A DNA stretch of 64,000 bases from Leisingera sp. NJS204 (GTDB taxonomy: Bacteria; Pseudomonadota; Alphaproteobacteria; Rhodobacterales; Rhodobacteraceae), in the NCBI RefSeq assembly GCF_004123675.1, contig NZ_CP035417.1:1603501-1667500 (forward strand), written 5' to 3'. Below are positions 62,785 through 64,000 of the stretch, in pieces. The position numbers and the translations under genes were made by a program. The notes below the pieces were generated by a model that worked only from the letters and a program-made list of their open reading frames with translations, did no database searches and was not told the origin of the DNA. How positions within the stretch are numbered: position 1 is the stretch's first letter; every line of letters starts with the position of its first letter.

Positions 62785-63465
62785 ATGCTGGATTGGCTTC
62801 TGAAACGTTCGCAGGTCTCTATGGGACGGGCATTGAACAGCGGTTTTCCACTGGTTTCCGTCGGGCAGGGCGGGTTTCTGGCTGGCACGCATGTGGCCTC
62901 GAACCTGGGCTGGCGCCCGGTTGAAGCGCTGACGCCAGGCGACAAAGTGCTGACATTCGATCATGGCATGCAGGAGATTGTGGAACTGCAGCGCGAAACC
63001 ATCGTTCCGGGCGACGGCGATCTGGATCCGGCCCGCTGTCCGCTGCTGGTGCCGCGTGATGCGCTGATGAACCGGGTGCCGCTGTGGCTGATGCCGGATC
63101 AGGGCGTGCTGCTGGAGAGCGATCTGGTGGAGGATGTTCAGGGTGACCCCTTTGCGGTTGTGCCCGCCGCCGCGCTGGAGGGTTACCGGGGGATCCGCCG
63201 GATGCATCCCGGTGCGCAGCTGGAGCTGGTCACGCCGCGGTTTGCCCAGGATCAGGTGATTTACCTGGAGGCCGGAATGCTGGGTTTCGCAGCCGCGCCA
63301 GTCAACTTGATGTGCGGGCGTATCTTTACCGAAGAAGGCACTTACCGTGTGCTGCCGCCGGATGAGGCGCGCGGTCTGGTCTTGTCGATGATGGCCGAGG
63401 AAGAGCGCTGGGGCGCGCCTGGCGCGGCCTCGGCTGCGGCCCAATATCAGCAACCGCTGAATTGA
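62785..63465 (+). CDS. Hint-domain protein
   Basis: 226 residues with a Hint (Hedgehog/intein) module: 'GFLAGTHVASNLGWRPVEALTPGDKVLTFDHGMQEI' (about 30-67) with the usual 'G..V....G...V..L..GD.V' pattern, and 'LVPRDALMNRVPLWLMPDQGVLLES' (the 'SPqHrvll' equivalent, here MPDQGVLL). The expected first-position Cys/Ser of a self-splicing Hint is not obvious, so autoprocessing is uncertain. Hint_2 proteins are abundant in Rhodobacterales. Confidence 0.75.
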   Translation: MLDWLLKRSQVSMGRALNSGFPLVSVGQGGFLAGTHVASNLGWRPVEALTPGDKVLTFDHGMQEIVELQRETIVPGDGDLDPARCPLLVPRDALMNRVPLWLMPDQGVLLESDLVEDVQGDPFAVVPAAALEGYRGIRRMHPGAQLELVTPRFAQDQVIYLEAGMLGFAAAPVNLMCGRIFTEEGTYRVLPPDEARGLVLSMMAEEERWGAPGAASAAAQYQQPLN

Positions 63466-63516
63466 GCGGGACCATCCGCCGCTAAACTGAGCAGGCAGCA
63501 CACCATTCGGAGCAGT

Positions 63517-63548
63517 AAAAAACGGCCAGGGAATGCCCTGGCCGTTTT
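63517..63548. terminator. Bidirectional intrinsic terminator
   Basis: AAAACGGCCAGGG-aatg-CCCTGGCCGTTTT, a perfect 13-bp stem with A- and T-runs, between convergent genes. Confidence 0.92.
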
Positions 63549-63576
63549 GTGTTTTCCGTTGCAGTTACCGTTGCCG

Positions 63577-64000
63577 TCAGGCGGCGGCGGATTTCTCCGG
63601 GTCGAAACGGCCATAGAAGCTTTGGCCCTTGTTCGCCATGTCGCGCAGCAGATCCGGGCAGGCAAAGCGTTCGCCGTACTGCGCGGCCAGCTGATCGCAG
63701 CGTTCAGCTGCGTAAGGCGTGCCGATGATGTCCAGCCAGCTTAAGGGGCCGCCGGACCATGGCGCAAAGCCCCAGGCCAGAACCGCGCCCACGTCGCCTT
63801 CGCGGATGTCCATAAGCACACCTTCCTCCAGTGCGCGCACCGCCTCCAGCACCTGCGCAAACATCAGCCGTTCCTGGACTTCGATCAGCTCGGGCTGTTC
63901 GGACGCCTGCGGGTATTTCTCCTGCAGGCCTTTCCAGTATTCAACGCGCTTGCCCTTGTCGTCATAGTCAAAGAAGCCTGCGTTGGCTTTGCGGCCCAGA
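63577..64000 (-). CDS. C-terminal end of a FadB/FadJ-like 3-hydroxyacyl-CoA dehydrogenase (partial)
   Basis: The frame runs off the right edge. It reads 'GRKANAGFFDYDDKGKRVEYWKGL...VQERLMFAQVLEAVRALEEGVLMDIREGDVGAVLAWGFAPWSGGPLSWLDIIG' and ends 'GQSFYGRFDPEKSAAA'. This is the 3HCDH C-terminal domain of the multifunctional β-oxidation protein ('G.GF..Y', 'E..R', 'D.....G.GF..W.GGP'). Confidence 0.88.
   Translation of the reverse strand, partial: LGRKANAGFFDYDDKGKRVEYWKGLQEKYPQASEQPELIEVQERLMFAQVLEAVRALEEGVLMDIREGDVGAVLAWGFAPWSGGPLSWLDIIGTPYAAERCDQLAAQYGERFACPDLLRDMANKGQSFYGRFDPEKSAAA

Noticed and set aside
1-64000. CRISPR arrays, rRNA or tRNA genes.
   Set aside because: No regularly spaced repeats and no recognisable tRNA or rRNA sequence were seen on either strand; a tRNA/CM scan would settle it.

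Overview
The window reads as chromosome of a Roseobacter-group alphaproteobacterium (Rhodobacterales, most like Leisingera/Phaeobacter/Ruegeria). The base composition is GC-rich. The right half carries typical roseobacter housekeeping genes: queuosine synthesis, propionyl-CoA synthetase, malic enzyme, pyrimidine salvage, PspA and glyA. The genus is an inference.

1-16.9 kb: early, middle, lysis and head genes of a Mu-like transposable prophage, all on the minus strand and tightly overlapped. From right to left they run: Ner-like HTH, small membrane protein, ParB-like protein, MuA transposase, MuB ATPase, a set of small early proteins (DUF3164, gp16/DUF1018), a Mor-like activator, endolysin, holin, DUF2730, small and large terminase, portal, gp30 and gpG. 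The operon continues left out of the window. A divergent HTH repressor at 16.95 kb reads the other way.

16.9-22.5 kb: an accessory block. On the same strand as the repressor lies a complete LuxR-LuxI quorum-sensing pair, with a near-identical palindrome in front of each gene. It is followed by an AT-richer PARIS anti-phage system (AriA ATPase plus AriB Toprim/DUF4435 effector). The PARIS genes sit between Xer/dif-like sites. Next comes a ~308-bp element with 24-bp terminal inverted repeats.

22.6-28 kb: the other end of a Mu-like prophage, again on the minus strand. It holds tail-tip protein J (5' end missing), a tail fibre, two small tail-region proteins, and a com gene overlapping a DNA methyltransferase that stands where Mu has mom. 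This block is out of canonical order relative to the head block, so the region is two prophages or one rearranged prophage.

28-31 kb: an insertion-sequence pile-up. A broken IS3-family element carries two short palindromic inserts and an intact IS481-family element with a 7-bp target duplication. It abuts a remnant of a second IS3-type element.

31-64 kb: ordinary chromosome. It includes queC-queD-queE-queF with a preQ1-I riboswitch overlapping the queC Shine-Dalgarno; a LysR-controlled aldolase/desaturase/Rieske cluster; a TetR-pspA-yiaA cluster with four TetR-type operators; glyA; NAD kinase; an amidase; prpE; maeB; a cdd-deoA-deoB-upp salvage operon; a SPOR protein; an acyl-CoA ligase; a DMT exporter; a sulfotransferase; a Hint-domain protein; and the end of a FadB/FadJ-like gene.

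The most interesting region is 16.4-22.1 kb, where a phage repressor, a full AHL synthase/receptor circuit and a phage-defence system lie together.
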